Shown: one piece after another, positions 7,249-15,402 of the stretch
Position numbering within the stretch: position 1 is the stretch's first letter
How the letters are laid out: each line of letters begins with the position of its first letter
From: Actinomadura luteofluorescens
GTDB taxonomy: Bacteria; Actinomycetota; Actinomycetes; Streptosporangiales; Streptosporangiaceae
Reading direction: 5' to 3'
DNA: 64,000 nt
Assembly: GCF_013409365.1 (NCBI RefSeq)
Contig: NZ_JACCBA010000001.1
Location: 5,084,001-5,148,000 of the forward strand
The notes under the pieces: generated by a model
The model's input: only the letters and a program-made list of their open reading frames with translations
Databases searched by the model: none
What the model was told of the DNA's origin: nothing
Made by a program: the position numbers and the translations under genes

Positions 7249-7263
7249 GGGTGAGATCACTCC

Positions 7264-10200
7264 TCAGATCGACGCGGGCGGAGGGTCCAGGAGGAGCGCC
7301 GAGGGGACCCGCTCCGGATGGGCCAGCCGCAGGAAGTGCATGCCGAACCCGGACATGCCGAGCATCAGCCCAGGGAAGAACCCCGTGGCGGACGCGGGCG
7401 GGGCGTCCTCCAGGTTGCGCCACTGCGCCTGCACCTGGACGTTGGCCTCCAGACGGAACGCGGGCTCGTCCGCCAGCAGCGCGAACCGCAGGAACAGCTC
7501 GGCGTTGCCGGACCGGCCGTGGCACAGGGAGTCGTTCATCAGGCGCGGGAAGTTGCGCATCGTCGCCGTGAGCGCGCTCCTCGCCTCGGTCAGCACCGCG
7601 TCGTCGTCCTTGCCGAGCGCCGCCCAGCTCTGGATGCGGCTCAGCCCGATGCCCGCCGCGCCGTTGCACCAGGCGTTGGCGTAGTGGCGTCCCTCCCAGA
7701 GCATCCCGCCGGGGAACTCGCGCAGGTCGTACCAGTCCTGCGCGCTCTGGTCGAAGTGGAGGGACTCGTAGGCGAAGGCCCGCCGCCCCGCCGAGACGTA
7801 GTCGGCCCGGTCGGTGAGACGGCCCAGCGTGATCAGCGCCCATCCGACGCCGCCGGCGCCGTGGGACAGCCCGGTCAGGTTCGCCCCGGCGGCGCCGAGG
7901 TCGGAGCCGGGCCAGGACAGGGCGTCGCCCTCGGCCTCCGCGCGGCGCAGCAGATGCGCGGCGCAGCGGTGCGCCTGCTCCAGGCCCCGCCCGTCCGCGA
8001 CGCCGGCCAGGCCGATCATCACCGGGATGAGGCCGGCCGCGCCGTGGAAGACGTCCAGGTGGCGGTCGCCGTCGACGCGTCCGGCCAGCTCGTCGCTCAG
8101 CTCCAGGGCGTGGTCGAGCAGGGCGCGCTCGCCCCACAGGCGGTACAGGTGTGTGAGTACGTAGACCATGCCGCCGAGCCCGGTGAAGGCCCCGATGCGC
8201 TGCCGCTCCCAGGTGGCGACGGCGTGGTCCAGCGCCCGCCGCGCCGCCGCGCGGAACTCGGGACGCGGGTCGAGGGCGTCGAGGTAGGCCAGGAACAGGG
8301 CGATGCCACCCGAACCGTTGTAGAGGTCGCCCTCGATGTCGACCTCGTCCCGCCCGTCGGGGGTGATCACGAAGGACGTCCAGGGGGCGGGCGCGTCCGG
8401 TTCGCGGAGCATCGCGCAGAGCTGCTCCCCGAGCGCGGCCGCCCGCTCGACGCACGTCTCGGCGAAGTCGGCGCTCGTGACGTCGCCGCCGGACAGCCCG
8501 GCGGCGATGTACTGGCGCTGCTGGGCGCGGTTCCGCGCGGACAGGCCCCTGATCCGGGACGCGGCGTGGTCGAGCGGGCTCGTCTCCAGATCCGCCCCGA
8601 CCGCGGACGCGTGGTCGTGGACGAGGCCGGTGCCGCTTGCCTCGACGCTGAACAGCGGGACGTCCCGGCGCCACATCGACGCGACCTCCCAGTCGGGCAG
8701 GGCCGCGTCCTGGTCCCACTTGCGGGGGAAGGTGCGCACCGTCTCGATCAGCAGGTCGGCCTCCAGCGGCTCCAGCAGGCACCGGGGGTGCAGGGCGGCC
8801 GCGAGCAGCTGCGAGTAGACCTGGGTGCTCCAGTTGACGAAGCGCACGCCCGAGCCGGAGAACAGGTCGCGGACGCAGGCGATCGCCTCGTCGGGCCGCT
8901 TCCGGAACCACTCGTAGACCCGGTCGAAACCGGACCCGATCGCGTCGACGAACTCCTCGGCGTGCGTGAGCTCCTCGCCGATGAAGATCCGGTTGGAGGC
9001 CCCCGGGTCGACGCGCACCCCTTCGCGGTAGCTGACGGACGACGCGAAGGACTGCAGGCGGTCGACCTGCGGCACCGGCATCGGCATCTCGTAACCGCCG
9101 CCGCCGGTGTACCCGCTGATCCGCATCTCGCCCTCGGGCGCCGCGCCGCTCCTCGGCCACTCGATCAGGCCGGTCCTGAAGACCGAGTCCATCAGCGTCC
9201 CCGACGGGCGCGGCCAGCCCTTGGGCAGGGCCCCGAGCACGGTCTCGCAGTCGCAGATGTAGGCGTGGCCGTCCGCGACGAGGACGTTCTCGAAGTGCAG
9301 GTCGCCGCCGCCCAGCACGTAGAAGATCGCCAGGTACCCGCCGAGTTCGGCGTAGACGCGCTCGGCGTCCTCGCGGGTGGCGACCCGGTTGCGCCCCGGC
9401 GGGATCAGCGCCTCGAAGCCGTAGCCGTCCTTCGGCAGCACGGCCCGTCCGGCGAAGCCGAGGACGCCGTCGTCGCGCAGCCGCGCCAGCAGCCCCTGGA
9501 ACCCGGCCTCGCCCTCGAGGCCGCGGGGCTTGTAGACGACGGACTCCCGTGCGCCGTCCGCGAGCTCGACCTCGACGATCGCGACGCTGCGGCCCCCGGC
9601 GTGGTGGTCGGAACGGCCGAGCCGCGCGGTGCGCACGGCCACGAGGGGCCGCCCGAAGAGCGCCCCGGACAGTTCGGCGGCGCCGTCGCGGATCCTGCCG
9701 ATCATCTGGGCGCCGTGCTCGGCGAGCTGCCCGGTCGTCTGGGCGAGCCAGCGGCCCAGCAGGGGGAACTCCAGGTAGAAGCGGTGGTAGGCGGCGGCGT
9801 CGGCGAACGTCTTGTCGAGGTAGGCGAGGTAGTCGTCGCGGGTGGCGCTCGCCGGGTCGATGCCGTGCAGCCGGCAGTGCACCTTCGCGTCGGTCTCCAC
9901 CGCCCAGGCCAGCGCCAGCTCGAACCGGTCGAGCAGGTAGGCCTGGAAGTCGGCCACCAGCCGGGGGTCGACCCGCACCGCGGCCCCGCCGCCGTCGATC
10001 TCCCTGGTCAGCCGGCGGCCGAGCTCTACCAGGAAGGGCTCGCAGGCGGTGGCGAGCCGGCCGTGGTAGACGTCGTCCGCGCGCCAGTCCGCCGCGGCGA
10101 ACGCCTCGCCGCCGGGGTCGAACCCGTCCAGCGTCTCCCGGTAGACCGGCAGCCAGCCCCGGTGGAGGTCGGTCAGCATCCGGCCCAGCCGGCCTTCGGG

Positions 10201-10458
10201 GTCGGTGAGGCCGAGCTCGTGCGCGCGATAGGCCCGCAGGATCTCGCGCAGCGACTCCTCCGTGTGGCGCTCCGGCCGCGGGCTGGTCTCCGCGCCGAAC
10301 TTGGCGGCCAGCCTGCCGGCCAGCCGGTCGATCCTCCAGGCGTCGAAGGCCTCCAGCGGGTCCGCGCCGGACGGCGGACCGAGGGCGGACACGATCTGGA
10401 TCCGCTCGGACAGGTTCGCGGCCCGGGCCGCGAGGTCCACGGGGAAGGTCGGCTTCAC
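7264..10458 (-). CDS. class II lanthipeptide synthetase LanM (CinM/DurM-like)
   Basis: 1064 residues, normal for LanM. The N-terminal dehydratase has the kinase-like elements: K310 in VVYKPRG, GGDLHFEN (384-391; D386, H388, N391) and CDCET (402-406; D403, E405). The C-terminal cyclase has the LanC zinc ligands C931 (WCNG), C979 and H980 (CHG), plus GxxHGxxG-like turns (FHGAAGLI, SHGAGGVG). The enzyme phosphorylates and eliminates Ser/Thr of the precursor, then closes the (methyl)lanthionine rings. The GTG at 10458 follows GAGGAG. Second position after the precursor gene, with a hairpin in the 124-bp gap that may lower its expression relative to the peptide. Confidence 0.97.
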   Translation of the reverse strand: MKPTFPVDLAARAANLSERIQIVSALGPPSGADPLEAFDAWRIDRLAGRLAAKFGAETSPRPERHTEESLREILRAYRAHELGLTDPEGRLGRMLTDLHRGWLPVYRETLDGFDPGGEAFAAADWRADDVYHGRLATACEPFLVELGRRLTREIDGGGAAVRVDPRLVADFQAYLLDRFELALAWAVETDAKVHCRLHGIDPASATRDDYLAYLDKTFADAAAYHRFYLEFPLLGRWLAQTTGQLAEHGAQMIGRIRDGAAELSGALFGRPLVAVRTARLGRSDHHAGGRSVAIVEVELADGARESVVYKPRGLEGEAGFQGLLARLRDDGVLGFAGRAVLPKDGYGFEALIPPGRNRVATREDAERVYAELGGYLAIFYVLGGGDLHFENVLVADGHAYICDCETVLGALPKGWPRPSGTLMDSVFRTGLIEWPRSGAAPEGEMRISGYTGGGGYEMPMPVPQVDRLQSFASSVSYREGVRVDPGASNRIFIGEELTHAEEFVDAIGSGFDRVYEWFRKRPDEAIACVRDLFSGSGVRFVNWSTQVYSQLLAAALHPRCLLEPLEADLLIETVRTFPRKWDQDAALPDWEVASMWRRDVPLFSVEASGTGLVHDHASAVGADLETSPLDHAASRIRGLSARNRAQQRQYIAAGLSGGDVTSADFAETCVERAAALGEQLCAMLREPDAPAPWTSFVITPDGRDEVDIEGDLYNGSGGIALFLAYLDALDPRPEFRAAARRALDHAVATWERQRIGAFTGLGGMVYVLTHLYRLWGERALLDHALELSDELAGRVDGDRHLDVFHGAAGLIPVMIGLAGVADGRGLEQAHRCAAHLLRRAEAEGDALSWPGSDLGAAGANLTGLSHGAGGVGWALITLGRLTDRADYVSAGRRAFAYESLHFDQSAQDWYDLREFPGGMLWEGRHYANAWCNGAAGIGLSRIQSWAALGKDDDAVLTEARSALTATMRNFPRLMNDSLCHGRSGNAELFLRFALLADEPAFRLEANVQVQAQWRNLEDAPPASATGFFPGLMLGMSGFGMHFLRLAHPERVPSALLLDPPPASI

Positions 10459-10511
10459 TCGGGCGGGCTCCTCGCCTGTGGGACGGTCTCGCCTAGGGGA
10501 AGGACGGGGGT

Positions 10512-10536
10512 GATGGGCCGATGGCTTCGGCCCATC
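10512..10536 (-). terminator. attenuator-like hairpin between precursor and synthetase genes
   Basis: GATGGGCCG (10512-10520) and CGGCCCATC (10528-10536) form a perfect 9-bp stem with a 7-base loop, about 46 bases past the precursor stop codon and 54 before the LanM start. No U-tract follows. Partial termination or 3'-end protection after a lanthipeptide precursor gene is a known arrangement and would give excess peptide mRNA. Confidence 0.6.
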
Positions 10537-10582
10537 GGTCTCCGCGCGCCCGGCGCGAGGGCCGGCCGCTAACGCGGAGGCG

Positions 10583-10822
10583 TTACTTGGTGCTTCCGTC
10601 GCACGCGAAGGTGAACGGCCCCGAGCTGCACGTGGACGCGCACGCGTAGGCGTCGACGGCGGCGACGCCCTCGGTCCAGTAGCCCAGCGAGGCGGTGTCC
10701 GGCTGCGCGACGGCGGCGGGGACGGCGGCGGCGGCGACGCCGAACCGTCCCGCTCCGGCGAGCAGCTCCGTGCGGATGTCGGCGTCAGCGGCGGCGTGCC
10801 GCAGAATGGTGCTGGGTGACAT
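10583..10822 (-). CDS. cinnamycin/duramycin-family lanthipeptide precursor (CinA-like)
   Basis: 79 residues: a 60-residue leader ending AVDAYA, close to the A-x-A cleavage site of the cinnamycin leader, and a 19-residue core CASTCSSGPFTFACDGSTK. Against cinnamycin CRQSCSFGPFTFVCDGNTK the ring-forming positions are kept: Cys1, Cys5, Cys14, Thr11, Thr18, Ser6 and Lys19 (lysinoalanine) and Asp15 (hydroxylation). Position 4 is Thr, not Ser, so ring 4-14 should be methyllanthionine. Positions 2, 3, 7, 13 and 17 also differ; position 7 is Ser where known members carry an aromatic residue. A strong AGGAGG precedes the ATG. The family binds phosphatidylethanolamine; whether this variant does is open. 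Confidence 0.96.
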   Translation of the reverse strand: MSPSTILRHAAADADIRTELLAGAGRFGVAAAAVPAAVAQPDTASLGYWTEGVAAVDAYACASTCSSGPFTFACDGSTK

Positions 10823-10846
10823 TTCTTCCTCCTGGTTCGTTGCTGT

Positions 10847-11218
10847 TCACTCGACCGTTCGAGGCGTCAGTCCGATGCCGAGCCGGCGCTCGGCCTCCTG
10901 AAGCTCCTCGACGGCGATGTCCATGCTCGGCTTGTCGTTCTGCCAGTCGATCAACTCCCTTTCCTCGGGGGAAATGCCGACCCGAGTCCAGAAGAACTCG
11001 AGCCAGGTCTTGGTGGCCTGCGGGTGGAGGTCGCGAATCGGCTCGACCCCGTCCGGGAACTCCTCGTTCCGGACGTCGAGCGCGAGCCTGAGCATCTCGC
11101 GCGCCTTCCCGTCCGGCGGCAGCACCGAGCACAGGACCATCAGGAACTGGATCTGGCGGACGGTCTCGATGCCCTTGTGCTTCGTCAGGTCGCTGGGCGG
11201 CTTCGGGCCAGACCTCAC
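10847..11218 (-). CDS. DurN/Cinorf7-like lysinoalanine-forming protein
   Basis: A 123-residue soluble protein directly upstream of the precursor gene (24-bp gap), first in the operon. Size and position match DurN/Cinorf7, the roughly 119-residue proteins that complete the Lys19-Ser6 lysinoalanine bridge in duramycin and cinnamycin. Features seen: PDGKAREMLRLALDVRNEEFPDGVEPIRDLHPQATKTWLEFFW in the middle and an acidic helix near the end. The assignment rests on context, length and general similarity, not on a residue-level alignment. The GTG at 11218 follows AAGGAGG at good spacing. The core has both residues needed for the bridge, so the enzyme has a substrate. Confidence 0.85.
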   Translation of the reverse strand: MRSGPKPPSDLTKHKGIETVRQIQFLMVLCSVLPPDGKAREMLRLALDVRNEEFPDGVEPIRDLHPQATKTWLEFFWTRVGISPEERELIDWQNDKPSMDIAVEELQEAERRLGIGLTPRTVE

Positions 11219-11300
11219 GGCTCACCCTCCTTGCGTTCTCGGCCGCCGGCGCGCCATTCTTCGACGCGATTCGACGGCCCGCGGACGGACATCGGATGAA

Positions 11301-11330
11301 ACTCTGCGTGTGCGTCTCTTTACGCAGAGT
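11301..11330. promoter_or_regulatory. inverted-repeat operator at the lanthipeptide operon start site
   Basis: ACTCTGCGT (11301-11309) and ACGCAGAGT (11322-11330) are perfect 9-base arms with a 12-base spacer. The site begins one base past the -10 box of the promoter at 11332-11360 and covers the expected start point. This suits repressor binding, or a hairpin at the mRNA 5' end. Confidence 0.6.
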
Positions 11331-11331
11331 G

Positions 11332-11360
11332 ACCATAACAAGGGGTGCCGGGCTGGTCAA
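11332..11360 (-). promoter_or_regulatory. predicted sigma-70-type promoter of the lanthipeptide operon
   Basis: On the minus strand TTGACC (plus 11355-11360), a 17-base spacer and TATGGT (plus 11332-11337). This is one of the best consensus promoters in the window, about 115 bases before the DurN-like gene. Confidence 0.65.
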
Positions 11361-11798
11361 TGGCGAGAAAGCCGGCCGCACCGACCCGTCGATATCGGAA
11401 CAACGAAGCAATTCGATGGCCGATTGGATCCTTCTCGCCCGCTTTGTGAGTACCTCGCCTGGCCCCCGGGGTCAGGTTTCAGTACCCCTCGGGCACCCTT
11501 CCGCATCCCGGTTCCCGCGCCCGCCGGGACGTCGTGCGGCGACACGGGCCCCCGGTCAGCGCCACCGGAGGGCGTCGTGCGCCGCGCGAGCCGTACGCCC
11601 GGCGAAGCCGCTCGCGATCCGGCGGCCCACCTTTGCTTTCAAGGGAGAATGCCAGTTCGTCCCAAGCGATATCCCGGGCTTCGGGAAAGGGGCGGGAACG
11701 GTCCCTATGAAAACCTTCTGAAAGCCTTGGGGAAGGTAGTTGAGATCGAAGGCCCTCGGATACGGTCGCCTGATCGACAGTCTTCAGAAAGGCCGACC

Positions 11799-12287
11799 AT
11801 GCCGGAGACCCTCTGGGGCCTGCCCGTCCACCCGCTCATCGTCCATCTTGTGGTCTTTCTGGTACCGCTGACCGTGTTGGCCGCCCTGGTGGTGGCTGTT
11901 TGGCCCAGGGCGCGTCGGCTGCTGGCCCCATGGGTTCTCGGCGTGGCCACCATCGCCCTCATAACGATTCCTCTGGCCACCGAAAGCGGCGAACATCTGG
12001 AAGAACAAGTGAGCCGGTCTTCCCTGGTGGAGGAGCACGCGGAACTGGGAGACACCCTGCTTCCCCTGATGGCCGCGCTCTGGGTGGTCCTCGCAATCAT
12101 CGTCGCCGTCGACTTCTACGTCCGGCGGAAGACGGATGGGCCGCCGAGTTGGACCAGAGTGGTGATGCCGGTGGCCATGGTCCTCACGGTGGGCGCGTCG
12201 GCCGTCACCGGCGTCCAGGTGGTCCGGATCGGGCACAGCGGCGCCAAGGCGGTCTGGAGCGATGTGGGCACCGGTCAGCGCGGCTGA
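11799..12287 (+). CDS. DUF2231-type small membrane protein
   Basis: 162 residues with four predicted membrane segments (about 9-31, 39-58, 84-106, 119-142). The opening LWGLPVHPLIVHLVVFLVPL and the ESGEHLEEQV...EEHAELGDTLLPL stretch are typical of DUF2231 proteins, which have conserved histidines in or near the membrane and no proven function. The ATG at 11799 follows AAAGG; the long in-frame extension back to 10917 is antisense to the lanthipeptide genes and is not coding. The 3' end overlaps the convergent glycerophosphodiesterase gene by 13 bases. Confidence 0.85.
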   Translation: MPETLWGLPVHPLIVHLVVFLVPLTVLAALVVAVWPRARRLLAPWVLGVATIALITIPLATESGEHLEEQVSRSSLVEEHAELGDTLLPLMAALWVVLAIIVAVDFYVRRKTDGPPSWTRVVMPVAMVLTVGASAVTGVQVVRIGHSGAKAVWSDVGTGQRG

Positions 12288-13342
12288 TACGCCTTGGGCA
12301 GCCGCATGCCGCGGTCGGCCATGATCTGGCGGACGCGGTCGGGGTAATTGGTGATGACGCCGTCGACGCCCATGTCCATGAGGGCCTCGACGGTGGCGGG
12401 GTCGTCGCACGTCCAGGGGACGACCTTCAGGCCCCGGGCGTGCGCCCGCGACACCATCGACCGGTCCGGGTAGAAGCGGAAGCCGGGGTCGCCGACCTTG
12501 CCGCTCTGCGGAAAGCCGTAGTTGGGCGACAGGGCGGTGACGCCCGGGACGGCGGCGGCCGCCCTCACGAAGTCGCCTCCGTAGTCGTCGACGTCGAGGC
12601 CGCCCAGCCAGGGGGAGGCGCCGGGCCGGCCGACCTGGAGGAAGTCGTAGTTCGTCAGCGCGACCAGCGGCCGCCCCGGCGCGAGCCGGTGCATCCGCTC
12701 CAGCGCGCCCCAGTCGAAGGACTGGACGGTGACCTGCCGTTCGATCCCCGACGCGCGGATCTCCTCGAAGACCCGGCGGACGAACACCTCGCGCGGCGCG
12801 GTCTGCTCCGGCGCGCCCGCCTCGACCTTGGTCTCGATGTTGAGCTTGACCTGCTTGGCGCGGTAGCGCTTGACCAGGTCCAGCACGTCCCTGAGCTCGA
12901 CCATCCGGAAACCGCGGACGACCTCCTGCTCGGGGAAGCCGGGCAGCTGCTGGTACCCGCAGTCCATGGTCTTGATCTGGGCCAGGGTCAGGTCCTTGAT
13001 GTACTTGCCGACGTAGGGGTACATCGGGTCGCCGGGCGTGGCCGGCGCGGTGTCGCGGCATTTCTGGGCGCTGATCTGCCGGTCGTGGTTGACGACGACC
13101 TTCGCGTCCCTGGTGACGTGCGTGTCCAGCTCCAGGGTGCTGACGCCCAGGCGCATCGCCTTGCCGAAGCCTTCCAGCGACTCCTCGGTCGTCATGCCGA
13201 TGCCGCCGCGGTGGGCCTGGAGATCGAAGTGGGTCTTCTGGGGCGGGACGCCGGGACCGCCGGCGGTCGCCGCGCGGGCGGACACCGGCGCGGCGACCGT
13301 GGACGCGAGAGCCAGACCCGTCAGGACAAGGCGCACGGACAT
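12275..13342 (-). CDS. secreted glycerophosphodiester phosphodiesterase
   Basis: 355 residues with a Sec signal peptide (about 1-25, ending ARAA). The mature part is a GDPD TIM barrel: LQAHRGG (catalytic His and Arg, about 42-48), ELDTHVT (metal-binding Glu/Asp, about 71-77), NHDR (second catalytic His) and the late VPWTCDDP and GVDGVITNYPD. The family hydrolyses deacylated phospholipid headgroups to glycerol 3-phosphate and an alcohol, a phosphate- and carbon-scavenging activity outside the cell. Stands alone on this strand; no Pho-type operator was recognised. Confidence 0.93.
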   Translation of the reverse strand: MSVRLVLTGLALASTVAAPVSARAATAGGPGVPPQKTHFDLQAHRGGIGMTTEESLEGFGKAMRLGVSTLELDTHVTRDAKVVVNHDRQISAQKCRDTAPATPGDPMYPYVGKYIKDLTLAQIKTMDCGYQQLPGFPEQEVVRGFRMVELRDVLDLVKRYRAKQVKLNIETKVEAGAPEQTAPREVFVRRVFEEIRASGIERQVTVQSFDWGALERMHRLAPGRPLVALTNYDFLQVGRPGASPWLGGLDVDDYGGDFVRAAAAVPGVTALSPNYGFPQSGKVGDPGFRFYPDRSMVSRAHARGLKVVPWTCDDPATVEALMDMGVDGVITNYPDRVRQIMADRGMRLPKAYQPR

Positions 13343-13451
13343 CGAGACCTCCGTCGTTTCCGATCGACTCCCGCGACGCTAGACCGGGGCCCGGCACCCG
13401 TGGTTGACGTGGCGTGATGGCGTCATGAACACCCGGAGGCCACGAGCCGGA

Positions 13452-14327
13452 TCACCGGGCGGTGAAGGTCAGGCCGGCGCCGCCGGCGTCGCGGGCGGAG
13501 ACGAGGAACCCGCCGTCGACCGTGCGGGTGGGGGTCCCGCCGTTCTCGACGAGCGTGCGCGCGGCGGCGACGTCGTCGACCGCGATGGTCATGGCGGCCG
13601 GGTAGGACGCGGCCGGGACGGGCTCGCCTGGCAGTGCCCGCTCCGCGTCCGAGGCGCGGACGAATTCGAGGCGGCCCTCCTTCAGCTCCACCACCGTGAG
13701 GTGGCCCCGCCGATCCGGCGAGGTCTGCACAATGCCGGCGTACCGTGACACGACCGCGTCGAAGTCGGCGTCGCCGACCACGATCAGCACCGCCTCCAGG
13801 GCCCGCGCGCCGTTCGGGTGGCGCAGGTAGCGCGGTTGGTGCACGTACTCGCGGGTGAGGTGCTGGGCGATTCCGACGTATCCCTCGGGCGTCGAGCGCG
13901 GGTCGAGGTGCACGGCGCGGGCGCGCATGGTGCGGGTCCCGTCCTCGGTGTCGACGTCGCGTTCCAGGTCCAGGACGCCGGAGGTGCGCAGGCCGGCACC
14001 GGTCAGCCGCCGGTCCGCGGCCTCCGCGTCATCGGTGTCGAGGTTCAGCAGCCGGAAACCCTCGTGCCGGTCGACCATCGCCTTGGTGTGCCAGGGGTCG
14101 GGCGCGGACTCGTCCACGATGCCCAGCAGTTCGATGTAGGCCCCGCCGAACAGGGCGCACCGGTTGGCCGTGCAGCCGGGCACGGGCGGCTCCCCGGGCC
14201 GCTCGTTCAGCAGGTGGCGGGAACGGGGGCTCAGCGTGAAGCCGAGCGAGATGTAGGTGCGCTCCAGCCTGTCGAGATCGCGGACGACGATGCCGGTGTG
14301 GTGGAGACCATGGATGTCGTGGGTCAT
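13452..14327 (-). CDS. VOC-superfamily (glyoxalase-like) protein
   Basis: 291 residues in two vicinal-oxygen-chelate modules. The first opens with IHGLHHTGIVVRDLDRLERTYISLGF (about 4-29), the classic start of a VOC domain with its metal-ligand His, and continues to IELLG. The second half (about 165-290) begins EAVLIVVGDADFDAVVSRYAGI and ends in GGFLVSARDAGGAGLTF. The length and the large first domain match the Glyoxalase_3-like group, whose substrates are mostly unknown. It is divergent from the AsnC-type regulator at 14414 with 86 bases between them, so that regulator may control it. Confidence 0.85.
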   Translation of the reverse strand: MTHDIHGLHHTGIVVRDLDRLERTYISLGFTLSPRSRHLLNERPGEPPVPGCTANRCALFGGAYIELLGIVDESAPDPWHTKAMVDRHEGFRLLNLDTDDAEAADRRLTGAGLRTSGVLDLERDVDTEDGTRTMRARAVHLDPRSTPEGYVGIAQHLTREYVHQPRYLRHPNGARALEAVLIVVGDADFDAVVSRYAGIVQTSPDRRGHLTVVELKEGRLEFVRASDAERALPGEPVPAASYPAAMTIAVDDVAAARTLVENGGTPTRTVDGGFLVSARDAGGAGLTFTAR

Positions 14328-14413
14328 GGCGCCGATGCTGCGGCACCCGTCGGCGCCGCGTCACCGAAGAGCGCTCCGGACGCCGCGATCCGACACCGAC
14401 GTACGATCTTCTG

Positions 14414-15379
14414 GTGGATTCGGCCACGCTCGGCGGCACCTCGCTCGGGGAGCTCGACCTGCAGCTGCTGCATGCGCTCCATCTCGACGGGCGCGCCCCG
14501 TTCAGCAGGATCGCCGAGGTCCTCGGCGTCTCCGACCGCACGGCCGCCCGCCGCTTCGCGCGTTTGCGCGCCGCCGGCGCCGCCCGGGTCACGGCCGTCC
14601 TCGACAGCCGCGGCTCCGGCCACGCCGAGTGGCTCGTCCGGCTCCGCGTGCCACCCCCCGCCGCCGCCGATCTGGCCCGGGAGCTGGCGCGGCGCCCCGA
14701 CACCGCCTGGGTGACCGTGCTGTCGAGCGGCACCGAGATCGTCTTCATCGTCCGCGCTCCCGCCGGGCGCGCCGCCCCGCTGGCGGGGCTGGCCCGCCAC
14801 CCGCGCATCCTCGGCGTGGAGGCGCACCGGCTGCTGCGCCACCTGATGGAGCACCGCTGGCCCGGCCGGACGTCGGCGCTCACCGGCGAGCAGGTCGCCG
14901 CGCTCCGGCCGGCGCCCGGCGGCGTCGCGGCCCCGATCGCCCTGAACGATCTCGACCGCCGGCTGCTCCCCGTCCTGGCCGCCGACGGCCGGGCCGCCTA
15001 TCCGAGGCTGGCCGGCCGCGTCGGCTGGTCGGAGTCGGCGGTCCGGCGGCGCCTGGAGGAACTGCGCCGCTCCGGCGCGCTCCGCTTCGACGTCGAGGTC
15101 GATCCCGTACTGCTGGGCTTCCCGGCCCAGTGCCTGATCTGGCTGGCCGTCGCTCCGTCCCGGCTCGCCTCCACCGCCCGGGCCCTGGCCGCCGACCCCC
15201 AGGCGGCCTTCGTCGGGGCCGTCACCGGGCCGCACAATCTCCTGGTGATCGCCGTCTGCCGGGACGAGGACGCCCTCTACGCCTACCTCAGCGACCGGCT
15301 CGGATCGCTGGACGGCGTCGAGCGCGTGGAGACCGCCCCGATCACCTCGTACGCCAAGCGCGTCGCCCCGCCCACCTGA
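14414..15379 (+). CDS. Lrp/AsnC-family regulator with two HTH/ligand units
   Basis: 321 residues holding two AsnC-type units in tandem. The first HTH is LDLQLLHALHLDGRAPFSRIAEVLGVSDRTAARRFARLRAAG (about 14-55) and the second is LDRRLLPVLAADGRAAYPRLAGRVGWSESAVRRRLEELRRSG (about 178-219). Each is followed by a RAM-like alpha/beta ligand domain. Typical AsnC proteins have one unit and about 150 residues; this duplicated form is common in actinobacteria. Starts with GTG at 14414. It probably senses an amino acid or related metabolite and, being divergent, may regulate the VOC gene. Confidence 0.9.
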   Translation: MDSATLGGTSLGELDLQLLHALHLDGRAPFSRIAEVLGVSDRTAARRFARLRAAGAARVTAVLDSRGSGHAEWLVRLRVPPPAAADLARELARRPDTAWVTVLSSGTEIVFIVRAPAGRAAPLAGLARHPRILGVEAHRLLRHLMEHRWPGRTSALTGEQVAALRPAPGGVAAPIALNDLDRRLLPVLAADGRAAYPRLAGRVGWSESAVRRRLEELRRSGALRFDVEVDPVLLGFPAQCLIWLAVAPSRLASTARALAADPQAAFVGAVTGPHNLLVIAVCRDEDALYAYLSDRLGSLDGVERVETAPITSYAKRVAPPT

Positions 15380-15402
15380 CCCGCCGGGACCGGCGGGGTC
15401 AG
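15376..15402. terminator. bidirectional terminator-like hairpin
   Basis: CTGACCCGCCG (15376-15386) pairs with CGGC, one bulged G and GGGTCAG (15391-15402) around a 4-base loop. It overlaps the stop codons of both convergent genes, the AsnC-type regulator and the I36-type inhibitor. Confidence 0.5.

Larger units (their letters stand above)
11219..11798. other. 580-bp divergent intergenic region upstream of the lanthipeptide operon
   Basis: Carries the predicted operon promoter (11332-11360) and an inverted repeat over its start site (11301-11330), leaving a leader of about 105 bases. The rest (11361-11798), which should hold the promoter of the DUF2231 gene, shows no clear element and no convincing gene. 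No lanthipeptide-specific regulator of the CinR/CinK type is encoded nearby. Confidence 0.5.

Noticed and set aside
4504..7260. A 918-residue continuous frame that would join the Nif11-like segment to the ABC exporter
   Set aside because: Its middle (about 6343-7070) is Arg-rich nonsense while the hydroxylase is clearly coded in another frame; the exporter has its own coupled GTG at 6342.
7318..10572. Open frame of 1084 codons on the plus strand opposite LanM
   Set aside because: Antisense shadow of a GC-rich gene: Arg/Gly/Asp-Val-rich composition, no motif, and LanM on the other strand is certain.
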